A stretch of 5,333 nucleotides of DNA. It comes from a candidate division WWE3 bacterium. Its GTDB lineage: Bacteria > Patescibacteriota > WWE3 > 2-01-FULL-39-13. The DNA lies in the NCBI GenBank assembly GCA_027002375.1, contig JALWZX010000043.1, positions 1 to 5,333 on the forward strand, written 5' to 3'. The notes beneath the pieces are model-generated. The model worked only from the letters and a program-made list of their open reading frames with translations, was not told where the DNA came from and ran no database searches. The translations under genes and the position numbers were made by a program. This document shows positions 1 to 5,306 of the stretch, piece by piece (within the stretch, counting starts at the first letter, position 1; the number at the start of each line of letters is the position of its first letter).

Positions 1-53
1 GATTTACATACTTGTTTTTTAGCTTCATTGCTTAGTATTCTAGCACATACTAT

Positions 54-683
54 GTGCTAAAGTACCCTAGACCCTTAGCAATTCTTTTTGCTACTGGTCA
101 ACTTATTTTCTATATCATATATGGCATTTTCACTAATTTATTCGACAATATCAGTATTGATGTAGAGAGAGGAAATTTAGACTATTACTTATTAAAACCA
201 ATCAATCCTTTATTTAATTATAGTACTAGAAAGTTTGAACTAGTTTGGTTATTGCCATCAATGTTATTTCCCTTTTTAATATTAATTGTTGAAAGAGATG
301 CAATTACTGGTTTGAGTTTTGAAAGGTGGCCATTATACATTCTTTCCATATCATTAAGTATTGCAACAATGTATTTTATATATTTAGCAATTGGAACACT
401 TTCTTTTTGGTTTACTGATTCTAGATTTCTATATCGTATATTCTTCTCTCTTTGGGATATGGCCAATAAATTTCCACCAAATATTTACCCAGAAAAAGCA
501 TTGCCTATTTTTATGTTTTTAGTACCAGTTGGGTTGTTAGCTTATGCACCTGCATATTTCTTGATATACGGTTTTAGTTTGCAACTCTATATTTTACAAA
601 TAGTGGTAACAGTTCTTTTTTGTGTATTATCTTTAAGTCTTTGGAAATTAGGCTTAAGAAAATACACAAGTGCTAGTAGTTAG
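54..683 (+). CDS. ABC-2 type exporter membrane subunit, N-terminus missing or interrupted
   Basis: This is an integral membrane subunit of an ABC exporter of the ABC2_membrane_6 (PF06182) type; the substrate is unknown. Visible marks are ERGNLDYYLLKPINPLF (residues 38-54, the conserved cytoplasmic loop of this family), FPPNIYP (140-146) and the C-terminal WKLGLRKYTSASS, which matches the family's W-x-x-GLR-x-Y-x-S-A ending. Hydrophobic segments lie at about 5-29, 63-79, 93-119, 148-171 and 178-198. Family members are usually about 260 residues with the ERG loop near residue 95-100, so roughly 60 N-terminal residues are absent. The GTG at 54 has no ribosome binding site and is a poor start. 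The same frame stays open and hydrophobic from base 3 to 32 but is broken by TAG at 33-35, so the real gene probably begins before the window and is a pseudogene or carries a sequence error. The downstream ATPase is its natural partner. Confidence 0.8.
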   Translation: MLKYPRPLAILFATGQLIFYIIYGIFTNLFDNISIDVERGNLDYYLLKPINPLFNYSTRKFELVWLLPSMLFPFLILIVERDAITGLSFERWPLYILSISLSIATMYFIYLAIGTLSFWFTDSRFLYRIFFSLWDMANKFPPNIYPEKALPIFMFLVPVGLLAYAPAYFLIYGFSLQLYILQIVVTVLFCVLSLSLWKLGLRKYTSASS

Positions 684-727
684 TTATACATAGTTTATGC
701 ATAAATTCACATAGAATGAGTTTTTTA

Positions 728-736
728 TGCTATCAT
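728..736 (+). promoter_or_regulatory. extended -10 promoter element before the ABC ATPase
   Basis: TGCTATCAT reads as an extended -10 (TG-n-TATCAT), with the hexamer at 731-736 ending 7 bases before the ATG at 744. Transcription would then begin at or next to the start codon. A TTCACA at 706-711 is a 5/6 match to a -35 but sits 19 bases away, which is long. No Shine-Dalgarno is present, which favours a leaderless start. The gene may also be read through from the permease upstream. Confidence 0.4.
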
Positions 737-743
737 TAATAAA

Positions 744-1727
744 ATGCAACCTGTCATAAAAGTTAAAAACCTTACAAAGCACTTCAAAGTTCATAAAAGA
801 AGATCAGGGTTAAAAGAAAGTGTAAAAAGTGTTTTTCATAGAAAATATGAAACAGTCAAAGCTGTTGACGGTATTTCTTTTAATATAGATCAAGGGGAAC
901 TCATAGGTTTTATAGGTCCCAACGGTGCTGGTAAAACTACAACCTTAAAAATATTAAGCGGTTTACTCTACCCAACTTCAGGTGAAGTAAAAGTTTTAGA
1001 CTATTTTCCATTTGATAAAAAGCATGAATTTCTAAAGCAAATAAGTTTAGTAATGGGTCAGAAAAACCAACTAATTTGGGATCTACCAGCAGAAGAAACT
1101 TTCAAATTAAACCAAAAAGTATATGAAATAAGTGATAAAGATTATAACGAAATTGTTAATGAACTAGTTGAACTTTTAGATGTAAAAGGTGTAATAAATA
1201 AGCAAGTTCGAAAATTAAGCTTGGGTCAAAGAATGAAGTGCGAAATTATAGCGTCTTTAATACATCAACCTAAAGTTTTGTTTTTAGATGAACCTACAAT
1301 TGGGTTAGATGTTGTTGTGCAGAAAAAACTTCGTGAGTTTATTAAAGGCTATAATAAAAAATATAAGACAACAATCATACTAACAAGTCATTATATGGAA
1401 GACGTAAAAGAACTTTGTGAGCGAGTTATCATTATAGATGAGGGTAAAATTGGTTATGACGGCAAATTAGATGCGTTGGTCAAAAAATATGCGGATACAA
1501 AAAATATTACTTTAGTATTTCTCAAACCTGTTGATAAAAAAAGGCTTGAGAAATATGGAGAAATTGTCGAGTATGATCAGTATAAAGTGACATTTAAAGT
1601 TCCTAGAACAAAGGTGCGTGAATTTGCAAGTAAAATGTTAAAAGATTTGCCAGTAGATGACGTAGACATTTCAGAAATACCGATACAAGAGATTATAAGG
1701 CAGGTTTTTGAAAATGGCCGGGCTTAA
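744..1727 (+). CDS. ABC exporter ATP-binding subunit (COG4586-like)
   Basis: This cytoplasmic ATPase hydrolyses ATP to power the ABC-2 exporter whose permease precedes it. All nucleotide-binding motifs are intact: Walker A GPNGAGKTT (58-66), Q-loop in MGQKNQLIWDLP (104-115), signature LSLGQRMK (158-165), Walker B VLFLDEPT (178-185) with D-loop GLD (187-189), and the switch histidine H216 in TSH. A basic insert of about 20 residues after the first strand (17-38, HKRRSG to FHRKYE) and the Q-loop wording GQKNQLIWDLP are typical of the COG4586 group, which pairs with ABC2_membrane_6 permeases. The domain after about 255 (to 327) is the family's short C-terminal extension. The start follows a -10-like element directly and no Shine-Dalgarno is seen. 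The gap to the permease is 60 bases and to rsmI 15 bases. The exported substrate cannot be told from sequence. Confidence 0.93.
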   Translation: MQPVIKVKNLTKHFKVHKRRSGLKESVKSVFHRKYETVKAVDGISFNIDQGELIGFIGPNGAGKTTTLKILSGLLYPTSGEVKVLDYFPFDKKHEFLKQISLVMGQKNQLIWDLPAEETFKLNQKVYEISDKDYNEIVNELVELLDVKGVINKQVRKLSLGQRMKCEIIASLIHQPKVLFLDEPTIGLDVVVQKKLREFIKGYNKKYKTTIILTSHYMEDVKELCERVIIIDEGKIGYDGKLDALVKKYADTKNITLVFLKPVDKKRLEKYGEIVEYDQYKVTFKVPRTKVREFASKMLKDLPVDDVDISEIPIQEIIRQVFENGRA

Positions 1728-1736
1728 TGTTATATT
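1708..1736 (+). promoter_or_regulatory. sigma70-type promoter for rsmI inside the ATPase 3' end
   Basis: TTGAAA (1708-1713) is a 5/6 match to the -35 consensus. It is followed after exactly 17 bases by TATATT (1731-1736), preceded by TG at 1728-1729, so this is an extended -10. The hexamer ends 6 bases before the rsmI ATG at 1743, which predicts a leaderless transcript. The -35 lies within the last codons of the ATPase gene, so rsmI would be expressed on its own as well as by read-through. Confidence 0.6.
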
Positions 1737-1742
1737 GATTTC

Positions 1743-2465
1743 ATGGGAATTCTATACATAGTACCGACTCCGATAGGTAACTTAAAAGACATAACATTAC
1801 GGGCGATCGAGATTTTTAAAAGCGAATCTTTATTTTTGTCTGAAGATACTCGTGTTACAAGGAAATTACTTTCCCTTTTAGAAATAGATTACTCCGACAA
1901 GAAATTTATAAGTTTTTTTGATCATAATGAGGAACGTAGAATTTCAAGCGTTTTAGAAATTCTACAATCAGGACAAAATGTCGTTTTAGTCTCTGATGCA
2001 GGTACTCCATTGCTTAATGATCCAGGTTTTAAGCTTGTTAGAGAAATAAGATTAATAAGTTCCGATTCAGGTGAGCCATGTAAAATAAAAGTAGAAGTTT
2101 TACCCGGAGCCACCTCTATTACAACTGCGCTAGTCGCATCAGGATTACCAACTGACAAATTTACCTTTATTGGTTATTTTCCAAGAAAAAACGGCAAAAA
2201 AGAACATTTTGTGGAAAACCTTATTGAAGCAAATAAATTGTTAAAGACTACTTATATAGGGTTTGAATCACCATATCGTGTAATTTCCACATTAGAAACA
2301 TTAAAAAAAGTATGCCCTAGAGATTGTGTAGTATCTATTTGTAATGATTTGACTAAATTGCATGAATTAGCTATAACAGGACCAATAGATATGGTATTAT
2401 CAACTATTAAGAATCTAGAAAAAATAAAAGGTGAGTTCATAATTTCATTTCATGTTGGCAATTAG
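1743..2465 (+). CDS. rsmI: 16S rRNA (cytidine(1402)-2'-O)-methyltransferase RsmI
   Basis: RsmI uses S-adenosylmethionine to 2'-O-methylate C1402 in the decoding centre of 16S rRNA; with RsmH (N4 methylation of the same base) it tunes decoding fidelity. It belongs to the tetrapyrrole-methylase fold. Family motifs appear in order: YIVPTPIGNL (5-14), SEDTRVTRKLL (33-43), VSDAGTPLLNDPG (83-95), LPGATS (120-125), SGLPTDKFTFIGYFPRK (133-149), FESPYRV (174-180), CNDLTKLHE (200-208) and KGEFIISF (229-236). At 240 residues it stops right after the catalytic domain, whereas the E. coli enzyme is about 286; the missing part is the small C-terminal helical region. It carries a few extra residues (SSDSGEPCK, 106-114) between the SDAGTP helix and the next strand. 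The start is set by a strong promoter 6 bases upstream, with no Shine-Dalgarno. Confidence 0.96.
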   Translation: MGILYIVPTPIGNLKDITLRAIEIFKSESLFLSEDTRVTRKLLSLLEIDYSDKKFISFFDHNEERRISSVLEILQSGQNVVLVSDAGTPLLNDPGFKLVREIRLISSDSGEPCKIKVEVLPGATSITTALVASGLPTDKFTFIGYFPRKNGKKEHFVENLIEANKLLKTTYIGFESPYRVISTLETLKKVCPRDCVVSICNDLTKLHELAITGPIDMVLSTIKNLEKIKGEFIISFHVGN

Positions 2466-2484
2466 TATTTACTTTTCATAACTA

Positions 2485-2551
2485 CTGATGGTGTAACAAT
2501 CAGATGAAGCTGTTTTCGGAGCAATCGAACTCGCTTTAGTGCGATAGATGC
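2485..2551 (+). other. G+C-rich hairpin region, possible structured RNA or 3' UTR
   Basis: The 163 bases between rsmI and the next gene contain no convincing coding sequence but several hairpins. CTGAT (2485-2489) pairs with ATCAG (2499-2503). ATCGAACT (2524-2531) pairs with AGTGCGAT (2538-2545) across a CGCTTT loop with one A-G mismatch, and GCA (2521-2523) can pair with TGC (2549-2551) beyond a 3-base bulge. By hand count bases 2505-2580 are about 47% G+C, clearly above the flanking genes. I do not recognise a tRNA, SRP RNA, RNase P RNA, tmRNA or riboswitch here. It could be a small RNA, a structured rsmI 3' UTR or a remnant. No good promoter for it was found. Confidence 0.35.
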
Positions 2552-2583
2552 AAAATGCCGGCTGTGTAGGCTGTTGGTATTTT
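2552..2583 (+). terminator. candidate terminator hairpin after rsmI
   Basis: AAAATGCCGGC (2552-2562) can pair with GTTGGTATTTT (2573-2583) over 11 positions, three of them G-U, around a 10-base loop. The stem has A bases at its 5' foot and T bases at its 3' foot, the arrangement of an intrinsic terminator that works in either direction. A competing smaller hairpin, GGTAT (2576-2580) with ATACC (2587-2591), overlaps its 3' arm, so the two are mutually exclusive. The T-run is short (TTTT then ACT), so termination strength is uncertain. Confidence 0.4.
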
Positions 2584-2592
2584 ACTATACCG

Positions 2593-2621
2593 TTGACAAA
2601 CTTATGCCCCGCCTGTATATT
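2593..2621 (+). promoter_or_regulatory. near-consensus sigma70-type promoter for the small-protein operon
   Basis: A perfect TTGACA -35 (2593-2598) is followed after exactly 17 bases by TATATT (2616-2621), with TG directly before the -10. The hexamer ends 7 bases before the ATG at 2629, so the transcript should start at or beside that codon. AGGAT lies directly against the ATG, too close to act as a ribosome binding site. This is the best promoter in the window. Confidence 0.75.
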
Positions 2622-2628
2622 ATAGGAT

Positions 2629-2961
2629 ATGTTAATAGATCCCATTGAATTTCTAACCATAATCATTCTTGTTGTTCTCGCAATCACATTGCCGATAGTA
2701 CTGGGTTATCTAATTATTGTACTAAGAAAAGCTGATAAATTAATGGATAAATTCGAAGAGATTACCAATGAGGCTAGCACAATGACCGAAAGAGTATCTG
2801 CACTAACTGAAGACGAAGATGATATGAAAGAGTTTATAAAGGATCTCACGAGTTATACGGTTAATGATGTAATAGAAACTCAATCAAATAATATAATGCA
2901 ATCAGTTTCAAGATCACTAGCTAGAATTGTTACGAATGTGACTATGAAAAGGTTTGGTTAA
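2629..2961 (+). CDS. small membrane-anchored helical protein, DUF948/YtxG-like
   Basis: This is a 110-residue protein of unknown molecular function. Residues 9-32 form one hydrophobic membrane span (ILVVLAITLPIVLGYLII), followed at once by a basic and then heptad-like charged helix (LRKADKLMDKFEEITNEAS, 32-50). A very acidic stretch comes next (EDEDD, 61-65), then a second amphipathic helix (about 83-108) ending in a basic tail. This layout resembles the DUF948 family, of which Bacillus YtxG is a member, but the match is by architecture and not by a diagnostic motif. The next gene encodes a YtxH-family protein, and ytxG and ytxH are neighbours in Bacillus, which supports the reading. The start is fixed by the strong promoter immediately before it, and the next Met is only at residue 39, inside the helix. 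The function is probably envelope or stress related, as an inference only. Confidence 0.8.
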   Translation: MLIDPIEFLTIIILVVLAITLPIVLGYLIIVLRKADKLMDKFEEITNEASTMTERVSALTEDEDDMKEFIKDLTSYTVNDVIETQSNNIMQSVSRSLARIVTNVTMKRFG

Positions 2962-2983
2962 AATATTTCGTTATTTTATTTAT

Positions 2984-2992
2984 AGGTGGTGA
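2984..2992 (+). promoter_or_regulatory. strong Shine-Dalgarno for the YtxH-like gene
   Basis: AGGTGGTGA is one base from the consensus AGGAGGTGA and ends 8 bases before the ATG at 3001. It is the only clear ribosome binding site in the window and belongs to the only gene that appears to be operon-internal. Confidence 0.8.
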
Positions 2993-3000
2993 ATTAAAAC

Positions 3001-3327
3001 ATGGAAAATACAACAAACGTAAAGAGTGGGTTACTTGGCTTTCTCGCTGGTGCAACAGTTGGTGTATTATTAGGCGTGTTATATGCGCCTAAAAGTGGTG
3101 AAGCAACAAGAAAACTTATATCAGATAAAACAAACAAAACACTAAAGAAGTCACAAGAAACACTAGAATCTGAACAGAAAAAAATTGGAGAAAAATTGGT
3201 GGAAGCCAAAGATACATTGATGAAGCTTCAAGAACAGGTACAAAAGAAGGGTGATGATTTAGAGAAGCAATTAGTATCGACTAAGTCAAAGAAAACAACA
3301 AGAAAAACATCAACTAAGAAGAAATAG
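3001..3327 (+). CDS. YtxH domain-containing membrane protein
   Basis: This is a 108-residue YtxH-family (PF12732) protein. It has a glycine-zipper-like span (residues 10-29, with G13, G17, G21 and G25 spaced by four) that runs into the family hallmark LYAPKSGEATRK (27-38). A long charged helix rich in K, E and Q (about 40-92) is predicted to be coiled coil. The C-terminus is a lysine/threonine tail (KSKKTTRKTSTKKK, 95-108) that could touch nucleic acid or acidic lipid. YtxH proteins have been linked to general stress operons in Bacillus; their biochemical role is not established. The gene lies 39 bases after the YtxG-like gene, has a strong Shine-Dalgarno, and is followed by a terminator, so the two form a two-gene unit. 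Confidence 0.9.
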   Translation: MENTTNVKSGLLGFLAGATVGVLLGVLYAPKSGEATRKLISDKTNKTLKKSQETLESEQKKIGEKLVEAKDTLMKLQEQVQKKGDDLEKQLVSTKSKKTTRKTSTKKK

Positions 3328-3344
3328 TTGGTAAGCTTTCTATG

Positions 3345-3366
3345 TTGAATTACTCGATTAATTCAA
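3345..3366. repeat. perfect AT-rich inverted repeat between operons
   Basis: TTGAATTA (3345-3352) and TAATTCAA (3359-3366) are exact reverse complements separated by CTCGAT. In RNA this is a hairpin of 8 bp placed just before the terminator. In DNA it is a dyad 35 bases before the -10 of the phosphoglycerate mutase gene, so it could equally be an operator. Confidence 0.5.
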
Positions 3367-3368
3367 TT

Positions 3369-3397
3369 AAAGAGCAGGTTTAATACCTGCTCTTTTT
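3369..3397 (+). terminator. intrinsic terminator of the YtxG/YtxH-like operon
   Basis: AAAGAGCAGGT (3369-3379) pairs perfectly with ACCTGCTCTTT (3385-3395), an 11-bp stem with a 5-base TTAAT loop, followed by a T-run to 3397. The A-run at the 5' foot means it could also terminate on the opposite strand. It lies 41 bases after the YtxH-like stop codon. Confidence 0.9.
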
Positions 3398-3401
3398 GTT
3401 G

Positions 3402-3407
3402 TAGAAT
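3402..3407 (+). promoter_or_regulatory. -10-like element before the phosphoglycerate mutase gene
   Basis: TAGAAT, preceded directly by TG, ends 8 bases before the ATG at 3416. The best-spaced -35 position (3379-3384, TTTAAT) is weak and lies inside the upstream terminator. No Shine-Dalgarno is visible, so the start would again be leaderless. Confidence 0.4.
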
Positions 3408-3415
3408 ATAGATAT

Positions 3416-4174
3416 ATGGATGATAAAACACTTGCCCAAGTTCTTAAAGCAAATGAAGATTCTCTAAAAAACCCCGGCAAAAGTGCCAAGCCCTTACCAA
3501 AAGAGGAATCCCCTATTTACCCTGAAATATATTTATTTAGACATGGCGAGACTCATGACAATATTAATAGAGTATTTTCAGGTTGGCGTGATTCTAAACT
3601 TACGATGCAAGGTAGAAAGCAAGCTGAAATTCTCTCAGAAAAATTAAAGAAAAAACATATAGATTTATGTATTGTGTCACCATTATCAAGGTCAAAAGAG
3701 ACAGCATTAATCGCCTTTAGATATCATAAAGACATAATTTTTGAAATAGACCAAAGAATAATGGAAAGAAATTATGGTGAACTCATGGGTAAAAGTAAAG
3801 AAAAAGCAACAAAAGAAGATCCTGAGCAAACTGCAATGTACAGGCGTGGGTATGATGTTCCCCCGCCACATGGTGAATCATTAAAAATGGTAGAGGTTAG
3901 AGTATTTGATTTTGCTAATGAACTTGTCGATAGAGTCAGAAGAAATAATATAAATGTAGCAATATCGGCACATGGTAATTCGATGCGTGCGTTAAGAAAA
4001 TATTTCGAGAATTTAGACCTAGTAGAAGAGTTGACAGTTGAGAATCCTTTGGCTCAAGACTACGCACAATATGTTGTTAGAAACAAAAAATACCATAAAG
4101 CCAAAAGATACTTTACTGAAAGCAAATTAAAAGAACTAAGTTTGGTAGTTCCAAGTGATCACATTTTGAATTAA
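3416..4174 (+). CDS. gpmA: 2,3-bisphosphoglycerate-dependent phosphoglycerate mutase-like protein
   Basis: This histidine phosphatase superfamily member is expected to interconvert 3- and 2-phosphoglycerate in glycolysis. dPGM-type motifs occur in order: FRHGETHDN (41-49, phospho-accepting H43), FSGWRDSKL (54-62), SPLSRSKETA (88-97, R92), MERNYGELMGKSK (116-128, E117), YRRGYDVPPP (142-151) and SAHGNSMRAL (184-193, H186). The NYGELMG, YRRGYDVPPP and HGNSMRAL strings point to the mutase rather than a general phosphatase. Two oddities: an extra N-terminus of about 35 residues, polar and proline/lysine-rich (NPGKSAKPLPKEESP), and loss of the roughly 25-residue stretch that in E. coli GpmA separates the PP motif from the ES motif. 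No internal ATG, GTG or TTG would remove the extension, so the start at 3416 is kept. Enolase, the next glycolytic step, is encoded convergently 4 bases away. A phosphatase with another substrate remains possible. Confidence 0.85.
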   Translation: MDDKTLAQVLKANEDSLKNPGKSAKPLPKEESPIYPEIYLFRHGETHDNINRVFSGWRDSKLTMQGRKQAEILSEKLKKKHIDLCIVSPLSRSKETALIAFRYHKDIIFEIDQRIMERNYGELMGKSKEKATKEDPEQTAMYRRGYDVPPPHGESLKMVEVRVFDFANELVDRVRRNNINVAISAHGNSMRALRKYFENLDLVEELTVENPLAQDYAQYVVRNKKYHKAKRYFTESKLKELSLVVPSDHILN

Positions 4175-4206
4175 TTGATTATTCTAATATTTCAAGTAAT
4201 CGATTA
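4172..4206. terminator. possible shared weak hairpin between convergent genes
   Basis: TAATTGATTATT (4172-4183) can pair with AGTAATCGATTA (4195-4206), 12 positions with two G-U pairs and an 11-base loop. It covers the mutase stop codon and the last codons of enolase, where both transcripts would end. The stem is almost all A-T and lacks a proper T-run, so termination here is only a suggestion. Confidence 0.25.
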
Positions 4207-5291
4207 TATTTAGCAATTCTTTCGCCACGTGCTGGTGATCCAAACTTGGTAAATTCGGCCCCACTACCTACAGCTAAATCTGCAATGAAATCATCATTTG
4301 TATCAGTACCTCTATGTGAAACAACAACTTGCCATCCAGAATTGTGTGCCATTCTTATAACGTCTAAGGTTTCACTAACACTACCAATTTGATTCGGTTT
4401 CACTAAGATTGCATTACCGATGTCTTTTTCTATAGCTTTTTTAAGTAATTTGGGATTAGAAGTTGTAATATCGTCTGTAACGACAATTATTTTTTCTGTG
4501 TATTTTTCACCGAACAGTTCCCAATTAGTCCAATCTTTTTCGTCATATGGATCTTCTATCGAAGCAATTGGATAATTTTTTAGTAAACTCTCATAATCTG
4601 GCAAAACATTTTTATTTTCAAAAGAGCTCACTGCAATATCTAGTGCGATCTTTTCACCATGTAAAAACCCAGATAATAGAGACAATGTTTGTTCGTTATC
4701 ATAGCCATCTGGCGAAAATGCACCTTCTGCGCCAACATTTGTTGATTTTCCTAGTCTTTTTAACTCCTCTTTTATTTTGTTGTATATTTCAACTCCTCTA
4801 TCGACTGTATCCACTATTGCCATGAATTCTTGAATAGTTGCATCACTTGAACCATGTAATCCCCCTTCTAACATTAGCATCATCATTTTGGGCCATTTAA
4901 ATTTATGTGTATTACCAGCTAATTCAGCAATATATTGATATGTTTCTTTCTCTTCTGATTTCGCTTTGGCTTTTGTAAATGCAATCGACAGAGATAATAT
5001 TGTATTTCCGCCTAAGTTTGACTTATTTTCTGTACCATCTTTCTCGATCAAGAATTTATCTAATTCATGTACATTATCAAATACTTTTGTGGTTAGAATT
5101 TCGGTCAAATCAGTAATGTTTTTTATTGCTTGATTTGGTTCTACAGTTGCGACTTCGGTAGCACCTTTTGATAGCCCACCAGGTATAGATGCTATGCCGG
5201 TAGAACCATCTTCTAACACAACTTTTGTTTCTATTGTGTATTTTGAAGCAGAGTTTAAAATTCTTCGTGATTTTATATCTTCGATTTTCAT
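4179..5291 (-). CDS. eno: divergent short enolase (phosphopyruvate hydratase)
   Basis: Enolase dehydrates 2-phosphoglycerate to phosphoenolpyruvate in the cytosol. The whole enolase fold is recognisable. Residues equivalent to the yeast active site are kept: H146 (H159), Q154-E155 in IQEFM (E168), E189 (E211), D218 (D246), E246 in SIEDP (E295), D273 (D320), K298 in VKPNQIGS (K345), H326-R327 in VSHR (H373, R374) and K349 (K396). It is 370 residues against about 430 usually, with shortened loops and no C-terminal tail. Several near-invariant positions differ: DSRGNPTVE is NSASKYTIE (13-21), PSGASTG is PGGLSKG (37-43), GDEGG is GAEGA (187-191), NGG-x-HA is EGGLHG (142-147) and SHRSGET is SHRGTDT (325-331). 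It could be a fast-evolved working enolase or a paralogue with altered activity. It starts at ATG 5291 with no Shine-Dalgarno and converges on the mutase gene. Confidence 0.88.
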   Translation of the reverse strand: MKIEDIKSRRILNSASKYTIETKVVLEDGSTGIASIPGGLSKGATEVATVEPNQAIKNITDLTEILTTKVFDNVHELDKFLIEKDGTENKSNLGGNTILSLSIAFTKAKAKSEEKETYQYIAELAGNTHKFKWPKMMMLMLEGGLHGSSDATIQEFMAIVDTVDRGVEIYNKIKEELKRLGKSTNVGAEGAFSPDGYDNEQTLSLLSGFLHGEKIALDIAVSSFENKNVLPDYESLLKNYPIASIEDPYDEKDWTNWELFGEKYTEKIIVVTDDITTSNPKLLKKAIEKDIGNAILVKPNQIGSVSETLDVIRMAHNSGWQVVVSHRGTDTNDDFIADLAVGSGAEFTKFGSPARGERIAKYNRLLEILE

Positions 5292-5299
5292 ATTTTTAT

Positions 5300-5305
5300 A
5301 ATTTA
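5300..5305 (-). promoter_or_regulatory. possible -10 element for enolase
   Basis: On the minus strand TAAATT ends 8 bases before the enolase ATG, the same geometry as for other genes here. The surrounding sequence is so A+T-rich that chance is a real alternative, and no good -35 is seen. Co-transcription with an upstream gene is also possible. Confidence 0.25.
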
Positions 5306-5306
5306 A

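Noticed and set aside
218..466. Minus-strand open frame inside the permease gene
   Set aside because: The plus strand carries family motifs here; the reverse frame has none.
1922..2440. Minus-strand open frames inside rsmI
   Set aside because: They lie over RsmI motifs that are clearly coding on the plus strand.
2516..2545. tRNA-like TTCGATT loop on the minus strand
   Set aside because: The flanking bases do not form a 5-bp T-stem and no acceptor or anticodon arm could be built.
2469..2687. Minus-strand open frame of 72 codons across the noncoding island
   Set aside because: It overlaps the strong plus-strand promoter and the start of the 2629 gene, has no ribosome binding site, and its composition is explained by reading hairpin DNA backwards.
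4166..4173. Second copy of TTGAATTA, the half-site of the 3345-3366 dyad
   Set aside because: It lies in the coding end of the mutase gene without a partner arm; an 8-base A+T-rich match is expected by chance.
4547..4825. Plus-strand open frame of 92 codons inside enolase
   Set aside because: It is fully antisense to a conserved enolase region and its translation looks like a shadow with no domain features.
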